64,000 nt of DNA from a virus, in the IMG/VR virus record IMGVR_UViG_3300009514_000888, positions 62,001 to 126,000 of that record. One strand, given 5' to 3'. The first letter of the stretch is position 1. The number at the start of each line of letters is the position of its first letter. A program made the position numbers and the translations under genes. The notes below the pieces were generated by a model, which saw only the letters and a program-made list of their open reading frames with translations, was not told where the DNA came from and ran no database searches. Positions 10,968 to 21,800 of this stretch are shown here, one piece after another.

Positions 10968-11315
10968 ATGCGAAAGTATGCGCAGCCCAAAAATCCCTGG
11001 AACGACGTAGGCGAGATGAATCAGAGCGTTCCAGATGATAGCGTATCTGAATTTATGGGGGTAACTGACGAACAACTGTCAGAATGGATCGATCACAAAG
11101 AAGAAAGTCTAGCAGAAATAGACGCTGAAAATGCCAGCGAAACAGCGTTGTTTGGAGACTCTGGACCTGGCTCAGCTGTTGGACTTGGGGAGCAGAGAGC
11201 GTGGCTCAGACGAGCCAAGAAAGAGCTTGCCAGAAGGCGGCCAAGCCCTCCTGCTAAACCAGATTTTGATTTTGGAGAATTTCCTCCTGGCGCAACAGAT
11301 GATGTGCCCTTCTAA
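10968..11315 (+). CDS. Hypothetical acidic protein
   Basis: This encodes 115 residues from the ATG at 10968. The frame is open upstream to the previous stop at 10899, but without a standard start, and no strong ribosome binding site is visible. The start is therefore uncertain. The sequence has an N-terminal KYAQPKNPWNDVG, a helical middle (DEQLSEWIDHKEESLAEID), a basic helix (RAWLRRAKKELARRR) and a proline/acidic tail ending DDVPF. No domain was recognised. Confidence 0.5.
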   Translation: MRKYAQPKNPWNDVGEMNQSVPDDSVSEFMGVTDEQLSEWIDHKEESLAEIDAENASETALFGDSGPGSAVGLGEQRAWLRRAKKELARRRPSPPAKPDFDFGEFPPGATDDVPF

Positions 11316-11390
11316 GCAGAATAGAGGAATTTCTCATAAATTTCGATACAACATAAGGATAGCTAGCTGGCCAGTTAGCGAGATTGATTC

Positions 11391-14300
11391 ATGAGTTTAA
11401 CAAAGACGGCTACGTCTAACAATTGTTCTATCCATCCCCTCAATAACCCAGGTTGGGATATATACAAGTTGCCAGAGATGGTCAAGATGGCTTCGCTTGA
11501 AAAATCGAAGGGCGAAGACCTCGGTGGTTTCGATCTCGGCGCAGCTGTAAAAGATCACCCAGATAACCTTTTCGTCAAGATTTTCGCCATCAAAGAAGAT
11601 GAAGTCAACGACAATGGCGACTACTTTTCAGCAGAAGAATTAGAGAAATCAGCTGGTACATTTGTTGGCGTTCCAGTATTCACCAATCACCAAAATGACG
11701 ACATCGAACGCGCCAGGGGCGAATGCGTCCACGCATGGTATGACAAGGATGCGCAGGGCATTTTCATTATTGCCAGAGTTGATAAGATCGCTTATCCGAA
11801 ATTAGCCCGAGGCATAGAAGAACAAATCATTAAATCAACCTCAATGGGCGCGTCACGCGGCCATGATCTCGTTACCATGTCCGACTATTCGTATAAGCGG
11901 GTAGACGAATTAAAAATAGGAGATCAGGTTATTACTCATACGGGAAGGACAGAGAGTGTCCATGCCCTTTGCAGAACCCAAGAACATGACGAATTATATC
12001 ACATTAAATGGAATGGCAAGAAATCTGGTCTTGCCCTAAGCCATGAACATCCCGTTCTGATACTTAGGCATGATGATCTTCATTTGGCGCAGCCAACTGG
12101 GGAAAGATGCAGAAAGACTCCGCTAGAGATCAATGAAAACATAAAGCCTGCATTCGTTGAAGCAAGCCAGGTTAGAGAAGGGGATTATGTTCTCGAGATT
12201 ATTGATGGGCCTAGGTCTGATATAGACACCGAGATAGGTAGAGTCGCCTTGAATACAGGGGCTCCAGTCACGCTTTCTGGGCATGATGTCGTTGCCTTGA
12301 CATCTACCGTCATGGACCCTGACGCCGAGTATACGGGACATCATTTTGCTATTTCTGATCCATTGTCAGCATTTTCATACAAAGTAAAGCTAAATAAGCG
12401 ATCCAAAAGACTTAAATTTGACTCATTCTTTTATGACAAATATATTGCTCACAGGGTAGAATCTGTAGATAAGATTAGGAATACAGAACCTACTTATTAT
12501 GTGCAGATAGGGGAGATAGATGATACCGAAAGTGATCATAGCTATATTCTAAACGATATTGCTACTCACAACTGCTCGGTGGAGGGCAGTGTGTGCTCTA
12601 TTTGCCATAATTACTCTACGACAGCTGATTCGTATTGCACGCATATTAGAAATCAAAAAACAAGAAAAACATCAACGACCTGCAAATGCAAATATCACGA
12701 AAGCGCAGATTTAGATGGCAGTAAAAAAGATGAGCCTTGCCCTGTTTGCGGCGCTACCAAGAGTGACTCGAAGCAACTCAAGCACTCTGATCAGGAAGTC
12801 TTTGAATACAACTACGGGCTGAAGTTCATCGAGAACTCGTTCGTGGTCAATCCTGCGTGCCATACCTGCGGCGTTGCATGTATTCTCAATGAACCAGAGA
12901 TAAACAAGAAAGTTGCTTTCCTTCAGGAGCGCATTCAGAAACTTTCTCATGATTTCAATAAGGGAATTAAACTCGGGAAAAATGCTGGGCGAGAAGAATT
13001 AGATGCCCTTCAGGAAGCAATGAACAATATCGAAAAAGTATCCAAGTCTATGTTGGCCCAAAAAGACCAAGTAGACCTGGAATTCGTCAGCGATCTCGTC
13101 AAACTCATGTCTGACTTACAGGATACAACTGACGAACTTATGGAGATGGGATATGCGCAACTCCCGTCTCCTCCAGACTTTGTGACTGGGTCGGGGGTAG
13201 AGGGCGATGTTACATTTCCTGATCCAACTGCGGGTATCCCGCAGCCTGCGCAGCAGATGGGGCCGCCACCGGCGACTCAAACGACTCAGACTCCGTCTGC
13301 GACCCAGACTGACATTATAGGCGGCCTAGGTTCGGTAACTAAGCCTGCAATGTCAACGTTAGTCAATCAAAAGAAGGAGTTTATAAGAACTTCTTCGAAT
13401 CTGGGTAAAAAGATTTCTGCGCTAGCAAGGCGCATAAACAATCTGGCAAGGAGCAGCACTGTGTCCGATGCCCATACGCATGTTTGGGATGATGGGAGTG
13501 ACCCATCTTCCCGCAATGTATTAATAGACGAAACCTATATCACAGAGTCCCAGGGGGATACGGTGCTGCGGGTTTCTGCCATTTCTGAATTACCCACTGA
13601 TCTTCAAAAGATGATTAGGTCGAATCCCCAAGAAGCGGGGAGACGTGTCCTTGCGAGCTATAAGGAGTCTGGATATACCATGAAAGATAACTCAACTGAG
13701 AAGACCGCTGCTGTCGGGCCGTTCGGCAAGGATAGCGCGTCCCAGCAAGAGGTCATTACTGAAAAGCAGTTGCGCAACGAACCTCCTGACCTGCACCCTC
13801 GCTGGGGCGATACCTATGAGCAGATTACTGAGTCCAATGAGCAACTTGGACGCAGCGATGATAAGATGCATGATACCACTTCTGATTCCCCGCAAAAAAG
13901 ACTGGGAACTTATGAAACAATCACTGAGGACCAGCTAAAGGTCGTTACTGATGGTCATATTGTGCGCGCCAATGACTGGCCCGAAGTTGTGACTGAAAAG
14001 CAATGGACTGATATGGCTCGCCTCGTCAGCGCTGAACTACCAGACGACTGGACAGAGCGTATCACCGAAGCACAAATCCGCGATCTTCTGGATCATCACA
14101 GGTTCGTCGGACCTTATGAAACTATTACCGAAGATCAGCTTAAGAATCAGGACTGGGGCATCAAGCGATGGGCCAGCGCGACTTATACACAACAGCTGGC
14201 GAAGGTTGCTGTGAATGCCATCTCTGATGCGATTGCTCGCTTTAATAAGACTCCAGAAGAGATCGACAGGGTAGCGTCATATGTGAATGATAACCCCGTT

Positions 14301-17300
14301 AATACATCAAAGATTGCGTTCCTGACGCTCATCAATGCCCTTCCTTTTAAGAAGAAAGCACGCGAGAAACTCGCCAGGAATGTTGCTTATTTCCAGAAAA
14401 GAGCGTCTAAGAGCGCAGAAATGCCGAATGCCCTCGATGCTCTGATCATTTCTATCGCCAATCATGCCCATCATGGCTTGAGGGCGGAGGATGTCTATGA
14501 AGCTATCGCTCGCTCCCTAAATAACAAGAAGGCGATGGCCAAGGTAGATAGCCTTGTGCAAACTAAATTGGCTTCCGTTCCTGGAATGGAAGATGAGATT
14601 CTTGATAAGTTTTCGGCTATTGATCGCGCCTTCGATATGGTTGATCGCCCCGAAGACGGTAAATGGCAGGTCAAGGCAACGGTTAAGGAGGTCTTGGCTT
14701 CCGCTAATAAGGAAGCTCGCACCAATAAGGCTAAGTTCATCCAGGCTGCCCATGAGTTCGCTTTGGACCAGATCGGACCTGAACTGGATAAGAAAGCTGG
14801 CGTTCTGCTAGAAATCGAAGTCCAGGATGGCACTGTGTCTGTTACTGAAGGCGATAGCGGAATGGGACTTGAGGGTCCAGATGAACTGCTAGAAGATTTC
14901 GACATGGAGCTACTGGGAGATGAGGGCGACCTCGGCGATGGCCTGGGCGGCGACCTCGGCGACGATGAAAAAGACATGGGCGGCATGGCTGGCACCGGCG
15001 GTATGGCCGGAACAGGCGGCGGCGCAGGTATGAGCTATATGGCGTCTCAGAATGCGCGATCTAAAATCACCAAGCAGGCTCAGCTCATGGGCGGGGAAAT
15101 GGGCGGCCAGGGCGGCGCAGCGCAGGCTCCTGGCGCGGGGGCAACTTTGCCCCAGCCCCCAATGGGAGAAGCGCCTCCAATGGAAAGCTTTACTGGTCAG
15201 GATGACGAGTTGGGCGGCGAATCGCATGACCTGTCTCCGAAGCCACCTGGCTCGATTTGCCCTGTTTGTGGCAGCGAAGATGTTGATGTTGCTGAAGGCG
15301 GAAGTCGTTGCGCCAACTGCGGGAGCGACTTCAGCGTCAAGGTTAATCTCGAAGTTAACGATTGGGCGAACCTCACCAGCACCGAAGATAATCTTGAAAG
15401 CGGCGAATTGGGCGGCGAGGATGAAGGGATGGGATTCGAGATGCCAGAAGGCGGCGGGGCAGGCGCTCCTGAAATGCCTATCGCGGCGATGACTCGCATA
15501 TCTCCCGAAGCTCTTCAAAAGGTTGCCAAGATGGCTGAGGCCATCAAGGGTACGAGCGAAGAGAGCTGGGGTAAGTTCTCAAAGCTTGTATCGGATGGAG
15601 GATACGGGTTAAGCCAGAAGATGGCAGAAAGCTATGCGACTAAGCAGGAAGTTAAGCTTGGATCGATTAGTCCATTGACCGGCAATGATAATACCGTCCA
15701 CATGGGCGGAAATGAATACGTTTGTCTTGCGACTGGCACGAAGTATACGGTTGACTTTGCAACCAATACCAAGAAGCCAGAGCATGTTTATGCCCAATGG
15801 GCTTATACGCCTAGGTATGCAAGCGCAATCTGCCCGTCTTGCAATAGGGCAAGAAAGCGTTTCGCTTCACAGCTTAAAGCATTCGGCGTCAAAGAAGACC
15901 AGTTCGATGCTATGAATCCTTATGAAAAGGCCAAGACCATCGTTGCTATGAAGAAGGCTGGCGTTCTCAAGGAAATCAAGACTGCTGATAAGATCGGAAC
16001 AGTGCTCCAGGATTACAAGAAGGCTTACGGCGTCTTTGGGAATGGCGACAAGTTCCCGATGGAATCTTGCCGACATAAGCTGGCTCGTAAGTGGGGAGAA
16101 AACTCCCTGGCTATTAGCGGACCTTGCGAAGGACAGCCTATCCATGAGTGCGTTTGTAATCAGCTAAAGAATGCAGGAATCTATTCAGATCAGGTTGCCA
16201 TCAAGCTCGCATCTGTTTGGAGCGGAGCTGATGGATTCGAAGATTGCGTTACCGACCAGGTCCGATCCAGACTCTCCCTGAGAGAGGCGGCGGTTGTTTG
16301 CTCGGCCCTGAAAACCGCGCTCGCCAATGATGAAGAATTCCTCGGCGACAGCCTTGGAGATGATATGGGCGGCGACCTCGGCGGCGATGATATGTCCGCC
16401 GTTGGCGATGAGCTCGGCGGCGATGAACTCGGCGACGACTTCGATCCGTTTGATGGCGGAATGGAAGGCGGCGACCTGGGCGGCGGGATGGTGACTTTGG
16501 AACTGTCCGAAGATGTTGCGAAGGAACTCGATGCCAACCTGGATGCCGCTCTTGGTAGCGATCCAACTGATGACCTCGGCGAAGGAGAAAGCCTGGGCGA
16601 GGCCGCTCCTGGGCTGGAAGGCGGCGAAGGGCTTGACGCTGGCGGAGACCTTGGCGTGGGCGGCAGCAATATTGATGAGCTAGATATGCTTGACGAGAAT
16701 GCCTGCAAGCCGTGTCATGATGCGAAGCCCATGATGGGCGGCAATAACATGGTGCCTACTGCTGGTAAGAAGGACAAGAATGAAGGAAAGAACGTCGATG
16801 AGTTTGTAAACAATGAACTTAAGGAGCCTGGCGATCTCAAGGGAGTTGAAACCAAGAAATCGTCTGACTCGGTCCAGCACAAGGAGGCCTCTCATATGAG
16901 AAGTAGCTTTAGCAGAACAGGACAGGTAGAAATGGACCTGCTCTCAGTAGCACGAAAACTCGGCCTCTCTAAAGAATCTGGCGAAAAAGAAATTCAACAA
17001 GAACTCGTTCAAGACTCCGGCGATATCGGTTCTTACTCTGCTGGCGACCCGCTCGGCAGCGATCTCCCGTCCGCAATGGGGCATGAAACCGAATCCGTCT
17101 CCACCGCAGAGCATCCCAGCGTTCCTCGCGGCGAAGCCCTGATGGGACACGAGTCTGATAATATTGATAAGTCCGAACCCCTGCCGCATATCCCGTCTGA
17201 TAAAGGCACGATGGGGCATGAGGACGAAGTCGGACTGTCCGGCGGCGATGTCCGCTTCACGGGCGGATATGGGGCTGGCGGAGCTGGCTCTCCTGGCGCT

Positions 17301-18125
17301 GGCCAGGCAGAAACTAATGCCGCCTCCGAAGAGCAACTTCGCAAAGAAGCAGAAGAAAAGGTATTGAATGAAGTTGCCCGCATGAGAGGACTCGGCGGAA
17401 ACACAAAGTCCAGTATCGATTCTCTGGTTGATCGTTTGCTGGCCAATGCCGAAAAACCGCTCAAGCAAGCAGACTTCGGAAAATTAAAGGCCCCTAAGCC
17501 TGTTGCAGATGATAAGGATATCCAGCCAGTCGATGGCGGCGGCAAGGGTATCGCGCATGAACCGAATTTCTCGGCGGATACGCCGACGAATACCGAGGGA
17601 GGCAAGACCACATCCCTGATGGGACATGAGCGAGAATCGCTCGGTGGCGCTCCCAAATCCCCCGCCGATCATCCTACGGTCCCTGCTGATAATCAGCTGA
17701 TGGGTCATGAGGAAGGCGGCGAGGTTGGACCTGAAAAAGGTAGAGAAAACAAGGGTACCGTCATCGCAGGAGACGATGGTGCGTCCGAGGCTCGTACGAA
17801 ACTCGCAACAACCGTTGCGGCTGAAATGATGCAGTCCGGCCTGATCAAGGTCAATGAACTGCATAGTAAAATTGTTGAACTCAGCAAGTATGAGCCTGCC
17901 CAGATTCAAGACATTCGTAAGGCAATGTTTTCAGGGCGTAAAGGACTCGACACGGTATCGGACGGGCTCGAGCGGCCTGTAATCATCAATGAAGCTAGTA
18001 ATCAGAGAGATGGTAATCATGAACTCTCTGAAAAGCTCCAATCGATGTTTACCCTTTCAAAGCGAACAGAAGAGGCTTTGAAAGACCCAGATTTCGCTCT
18101 CAAATATGCTCATAGAGTGTTTTGA
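11391..18125 (+). CDS. Prohead protease-scaffold-like giant protein with intein
   Basis: This encodes 2244 residues, or about 2003 after intein removal (residues 154-394). The N-terminal extein (about 45-175 after splicing) resembles phage prohead maturation proteases of the S78/U35 type. It has NDNGDYFSAEELEK, a His in VPVFTNHQ (H100), and a Ser-containing STSMG joined to CSVEG at the splice junction. Downstream are Cys motifs (about 430-457, 487-500, 1290-1312, 1479) and six (I/V)TE-type repeats (about 787-923). Two Gly/Asp-rich acidic stretches (about 1157-1207 and 1650-1764) and five MGHE repeats (about 1895-2105) follow. Its position between portal and decoration/capsid genes fits a protease fused to a scaffold or core protein. 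The protease assignment is moderate; the scaffold role is inference from size, acidity and position. Confidence 0.65.
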   Translation: MSLTKTATSNNCSIHPLNNPGWDIYKLPEMVKMASLEKSKGEDLGGFDLGAAVKDHPDNLFVKIFAIKEDEVNDNGDYFSAEELEKSAGTFVGVPVFTNHQNDDIERARGECVHAWYDKDAQGIFIIARVDKIAYPKLARGIEEQIIKSTSMGASRGHDLVTMSDYSYKRVDELKIGDQVITHTGRTESVHALCRTQEHDELYHIKWNGKKSGLALSHEHPVLILRHDDLHLAQPTGERCRKTPLEINENIKPAFVEASQVREGDYVLEIIDGPRSDIDTEIGRVALNTGAPVTLSGHDVVALTSTVMDPDAEYTGHHFAISDPLSAFSYKVKLNKRSKRLKFDSFFYDKYIAHRVESVDKIRNTEPTYYVQIGEIDDTESDHSYILNDIATHNCSVEGSVCSICHNYSTTADSYCTHIRNQKTRKTSTTCKCKYHESADLDGSKKDEPCPVCGATKSDSKQLKHSDQEVFEYNYGLKFIENSFVVNPACHTCGVACILNEPEINKKVAFLQERIQKLSHDFNKGIKLGKNAGREELDALQEAMNNIEKVSKSMLAQKDQVDLEFVSDLVKLMSDLQDTTDELMEMGYAQLPSPPDFVTGSGVEGDVTFPDPTAGIPQPAQQMGPPPATQTTQTPSATQTDIIGGLGSVTKPAMSTLVNQKKEFIRTSSNLGKKISALARRINNLARSSTVSDAHTHVWDDGSDPSSRNVLIDETYITESQGDTVLRVSAISELPTDLQKMIRSNPQEAGRRVLASYKESGYTMKDNSTEKTAAVGPFGKDSASQQEVITEKQLRNEPPDLHPRWGDTYEQITESNEQLGRSDDKMHDTTSDSPQKRLGTYETITEDQLKVVTDGHIVRANDWPEVVTEKQWTDMARLVSAELPDDWTERITEAQIRDLLDHHRFVGPYETITEDQLKNQDWGIKRWASATYTQQLAKVAVNAISDAIARFNKTPEEIDRVASYVNDNPVNTSKIAFLTLINALPFKKKAREKLARNVAYFQKRASKSAEMPNALDALIISIANHAHHGLRAEDVYEAIARSLNNKKAMAKVDSLVQTKLASVPGMEDEILDKFSAIDRAFDMVDRPEDGKWQVKATVKEVLASANKEARTNKAKFIQAAHEFALDQIGPELDKKAGVLLEIEVQDGTVSVTEGDSGMGLEGPDELLEDFDMELLGDEGDLGDGLGGDLGDDEKDMGGMAGTGGMAGTGGGAGMSYMASQNARSKITKQAQLMGGEMGGQGGAAQAPGAGATLPQPPMGEAPPMESFTGQDDELGGESHDLSPKPPGSICPVCGSEDVDVAEGGSRCANCGSDFSVKVNLEVNDWANLTSTEDNLESGELGGEDEGMGFEMPEGGGAGAPEMPIAAMTRISPEALQKVAKMAEAIKGTSEESWGKFSKLVSDGGYGLSQKMAESYATKQEVKLGSISPLTGNDNTVHMGGNEYVCLATGTKYTVDFATNTKKPEHVYAQWAYTPRYASAICPSCNRARKRFASQLKAFGVKEDQFDAMNPYEKAKTIVAMKKAGVLKEIKTADKIGTVLQDYKKAYGVFGNGDKFPMESCRHKLARKWGENSLAISGPCEGQPIHECVCNQLKNAGIYSDQVAIKLASVWSGADGFEDCVTDQVRSRLSLREAAVVCSALKTALANDEEFLGDSLGDDMGGDLGGDDMSAVGDELGGDELGDDFDPFDGGMEGGDLGGGMVTLELSEDVAKELDANLDAALGSDPTDDLGEGESLGEAAPGLEGGEGLDAGGDLGVGGSNIDELDMLDENACKPCHDAKPMMGGNNMVPTAGKKDKNEGKNVDEFVNNELKEPGDLKGVETKKSSDSVQHKEASHMRSSFSRTGQVEMDLLSVARKLGLSKESGEKEIQQELVQDSGDIGSYSAGDPLGSDLPSAMGHETESVSTAEHPSVPRGEALMGHESDNIDKSEPLPHIPSDKGTMGHEDEVGLSGGDVRFTGGYGAGGAGSPGAGQAETNAASEEQLRKEAEEKVLNEVARMRGLGGNTKSSIDSLVDRLLANAEKPLKQADFGKLKAPKPVADDKDIQPVDGGGKGIAHEPNFSADTPTNTEGGKTTSLMGHERESLGGAPKSPADHPTVPADNQLMGHEEGGEVGPEKGRENKGTVIAGDDGASEARTKLATTVAAEMMQSGLIKVNELHSKIVELSKYEPAQIQDIRKAMFSGRKGLDTVSDGLERPVIINEASNQRDGNHELSEKLQSMFTLSKRTEEALKDPDFALKYAHRVF
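11850..12572 (+). mobile_element. Intein in the prohead protease-like protein (241 aa)
   Basis: This intein covers residues 154-394 of the 2244-residue precursor and ends HSYILNDIATHN before Cys395. The N-terminus is taken as Ala154. Aligned to portal intein 2, the GD pair of block A falls at positions 24-25 only if Ala is residue 1; Ser155 is the alternative. Block B is visible as LSHEHPV. No LAGLIDADG or HNH motif is apparent, so this is a mini-intein with a somewhat long linker, possibly a decayed endonuclease region. The extein joint STSMG/CSVEG falls on the presumed catalytic serine motif. Confidence 0.87.
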
Positions 18126-18147
18126 GCAAAGCTAGGAGAAAGTACAA

Positions 18148-18738
18148 ATGGCTCTCATTGAGATTTACCATGTAGTTGCTGACTTCTTCGATGTTAACCC
18201 CCTCGCCGATTGGACGGCAACTGAAGGGCAATGGGGTTCCCTCGTCGAACAAGGCGGCAAAACCTATGTCGAACCAGCCGGTGCGACTTCAAACGTTATG
18301 GGTTGCTTAGGCGACTCGCGTTTGACCAATACCGCTGGCACGCCATATGCAGCCGATCTGATCATTGGCGCTCACCAGCCCAATCCCACGACTGGCAAGT
18401 CCCGTTCAACCCAGAACCGTGTAAGCGATAGCTTTGACGAAACTCTTGCCTCCGGCAAGATGACCGTCTATCACGGCGGCGGAAAGTTCGCGACTGACCA
18501 GTTCGAAACGTTGACTGGCGGCAACCCAATCGATTACAACCCAGGACAAGCCCTCTATGTTAGCGCTAATGCTAACCTGACTAACGTCGGAACGAGCGGC
18601 ACAAACCCGCGAGTTGGCTTCCTCGTTGAAGGTCCGAAAGACTTCCCAAGCGGAGTCCCAGGTACCGATACGCCGGATGGCTCGCTCTCTCTGGGCAGTT
18701 ATGTCACCTTTGTGATGGACATCCAGAATCCCGACTAA
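18148..18738 (+). CDS. Putative head decoration protein
   Basis: This encodes 196 residues with an AGGAGA site before the ATG. The sequence is rich in Gly, Thr, Ser, Asn and Asp and in predicted beta structure (GQALYVSANANLTNVGTSG, SLGSYVTFVMDIQNPD), with almost no helix. This composition is typical of virion surface proteins. It lies between the protease/scaffold gene and the major capsid gene, the standard place for a capsid decoration or stabilisation protein (lambda gpD position). The family was not identified by motif, so the call rests on size, composition and position. Confidence 0.55.
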   Translation: MALIEIYHVVADFFDVNPLADWTATEGQWGSLVEQGGKTYVEPAGATSNVMGCLGDSRLTNTAGTPYAADLIIGAHQPNPTTGKSRSTQNRVSDSFDETLASGKMTVYHGGGKFATDQFETLTGGNPIDYNPGQALYVSANANLTNVGTSGTNPRVGFLVEGPKDFPSGVPGTDTPDGSLSLGSYVTFVMDIQNPD

Positions 18739-18783
18739 TTTGTAATAATTAGATTCGGACTAAAAAAAGAATCATCAAATTGC

Positions 18784-18812
18784 TCCTTGAGGTTTGGAAA
18801 CGAATATTCAAG
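18784..18812 (+). other. Hairpin in capsid gene leader
   Basis: A short inverted repeat (CCTTGA and TCAAGG arms) lies in the 97-base leader between the decoration gene and the capsid start. The GGAG ribosome binding site at about 18824 lies after it. Nothing else was recognised in this gap. Confidence 0.35.
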
Positions 18813-18835
18813 GGTAATTGATAGGAGAAAGACAA

Positions 18836-21800
18836 ATGAGTCTTGCTAAGAATGGTCTTTCAGACCAAGATAAGGAAATGGTTATTGCCCAAGCGCTGAA
18901 TACCGACGAAGGTCGCACAGCTCTTGCCCAGGCAATGGTAGAGCCTATCCGCCGCTCGCTTGAGTAGATTGATGCTCCTCGTATTGGCAACAATATGAGC
19001 AAACTCGGCTTATTTGCGTGAAACCTAAATCTGAAAAGATATGGTAATACGCAGGGAAGTCTAAAGGAAACTATGATAAACGCAATCTCAAAACCTAATT
19101 ACCAAGACGTTCGCAGTATGTATTGCGAGCAGGGGTATACGTTTGCAGAAATCGCAAATGAATACGAATGCAGCTCGTCTATGATTAGAAAGATTGCGAA
19201 AAGGCATAACATCCCCATTATGAGGGGAAGAAGTAAAACAAGAAAAGTTATTGTTCAAAAATCCAAAATATCACTAGCTCTAACAAGAAATGATATTGAA
19301 CGATTTGGAAACGCCTTCTCCAGACAAGCATATGAGATGTCTATGGGATCGCTCCTGGGAGATGCGTTTTTGAAGGTAAGGCAAAATAAGTATAATTCAA
19401 GGTATAATATTTATTTTGCCCATTCTGTTGATCAGAGGCATTACCTGGAATACAAGAGAGAATTTTTCTCTGATGAAGAAGCCAATGATATCAGAATCGA
19501 ATACAGGGACAATAATGATACTTATATCAAAGGGAAAAAAGTCAACCAGAAAGACTTGGTAGTTTTTTCAACCAAGTCATACAATTTAAGTAATCTTCAT
19601 AGAATGTTATATAAAAACAATGTTAAACGCATTACGATGGAATACTTGAAATTGCTTACTCCATTATCTTTGGCTACATGGTACATGGATGATGGCAGCT
19701 ATAATAAGCAAAATCGTTTGATTAGAATCGCTACAATGTGTTTCACTAATAAAGAAAATAACATACTCAAGGATTACTTCTATAACAGGTTGAAAATGCC
19801 ATGCTTTCTTGAAAAAGTTAATTGTGGACATGGTCGTTCAATTGTATTAACACAAAACTCTACAAGAAAGTTCTTGGCTCTTATATATCCTTATGCCTGC
19901 AAGATGATGCAATACAAGTTTCCTAATGACCCCTCAGAGACTCTGAAAGCTGTTACGACAGTGAGTAAGGAAGCGCTCGCAAGAGTCGCTTAATAGCGCT
20001 GGGCATCCGTATAACGGATGATGATATAGTCCAACCCTCAATGAAAATTGAGAATAGTTGATCAAGCGGTCGGACGTAAGCTGCTGATGGTGGATTAACC
20101 TAAAAAGCTTGTCCACCTAGAATCGCGAGATTCTATCAAAAAAACCAGACTCATATCGGGGAAACCTAAATCGAAAGATAAGGCAATCCCGAGGGAAGTT
20201 TAAGGAAAGTTCTTGAAGGTTCACAATGAGTAAGAAATACGAAATTAACACTGATAAAGTCATTTCTTCTTATATGGAGAAGAATATGACCATGAAAGAG
20301 ATAGCATCTCAATATGGATGTCATCGTAGTGTTATCGCTCGTATTCTTAGTATGGCTTACAAGAATAAGCTTTCTGATAACCCCGTAGAGACTTGCCCAG
20401 ATATGGGCAGAGTGTCAGTACTGAAATGTTCTGATGCTAATACGTCTGGCTCTTCCTCTTATTGGAAGATGATGGTATAGTCCACGGCTCCCGAAAGGGA
20501 TGACCGATTGGAGCTTCCACAAGGCGCTCTTGCTCGTTACGAGCGAGACGTTGCCTCCATCGCTCACGTCGTTTCTCGTCGCGGCGCAGTGCCCGACCAG
20601 ATCGTCGAAGGCGAAGAAATCCTCGTTCCTACTTTCGAAATCGCCGCGAACCCCACGGTTCGTCTTAGCGAAATCAAGGCACGCCGCTTAATGACGATTT
20701 AAGTAGAGGTGGCGTTAAATCCGACCAAATGCTGGAAACCCCTTAGAGCCTTGAATACCAAAGCGTAACAATTTCAAGGATTGGGCAATCAGCAGGAAAG
20801 AACCCGAAAGCATTATGAAACTTATAGAACAACAAGACAAGATAGTAAGAATGTATTTGGATGAAAAGAAATCCATTCGCGCTATTGCTAGACTTTTGGA
20901 TTGTTCTATGTCTGGGATCAAAAGTATTTTGCATAAAAATAATGTCAAGATGAGAAATAAGTGTGAATCTCTAAATTTGTGCCCAGATAGTTTCAGCGAG
21001 GAAGAATTTGATATTGTATTCGGAACTACGCTTGGAGATGGACATATCACCAAGAAGAGAGGACCGAAAGGCGAATGCCAACTATATGTTGGTCATGGCT
21101 TGAAGCAAAGCGATTACTTAAACTGGAAGTACCAGAAAATGTTGCGCTTTGTTTCCGGTATGCCATATGAGCTAAAGCATTACTTGAAATCGAATAAGAA
21201 GACCTATATAACATTGAACTTTATTACTAGAAAAAGTTCATTGTTTACAAAGATGAGAGAAGCCTTTTATCCAGAAGGAAAAAAGGTAATCCCCTGCGAT
21301 TTCGAAGATAAGATTAATGCAAAATCATTAGCTATTTGGTATATGGATGATGGATATAGGTATAAGAACAAAAACAATATCGAAATTCATACTCAATGCT
21401 TTACTCATGAAGATCAATTAAGAATATTGAAAATTCTTAAGAAGAAGTTTGGAATAGTATCTCACATAAGAACCCTTCCCACAAGAAAAGAGATTGTATT
21501 TATACCCTCTGCATCTTGCGGTAAGTTTCTACAAGTTGTGAATGATCATATTGTTCCAAGCATGAGATATAAAGGGTTATCCTCAGAGGCTATTACGTCG
21601 GACATGCTCCTAAAAAAGCATGAAGATAGAGTCCGTTCTGCCAGGAAACTGGTAGAGATAACCTAACGGTTATCTGCCCAAAGAATCCAGATATGGATCA
21701 TGGGTGCAAAAATAACATTAAGTTTACATCGTAGATAGAGCCCAGATTAAGGCCAAAGAAGCTATCCAGAAGGAAGAAGATACGAATATCTTTAATGCGC

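Noticed and set aside
14495-14995. Serine/proline-rich minus-strand frames in the protease/scaffold gene
   Set aside because: They mirror acidic Gly/Asp codon repeats on the plus strand and lack ribosome binding sites.
20508-20702. Independent 64-residue gene
   Set aside because: It is exon 3 of the capsid gene running into intron 3; the N- and C-terminal residues come from intron sequence.
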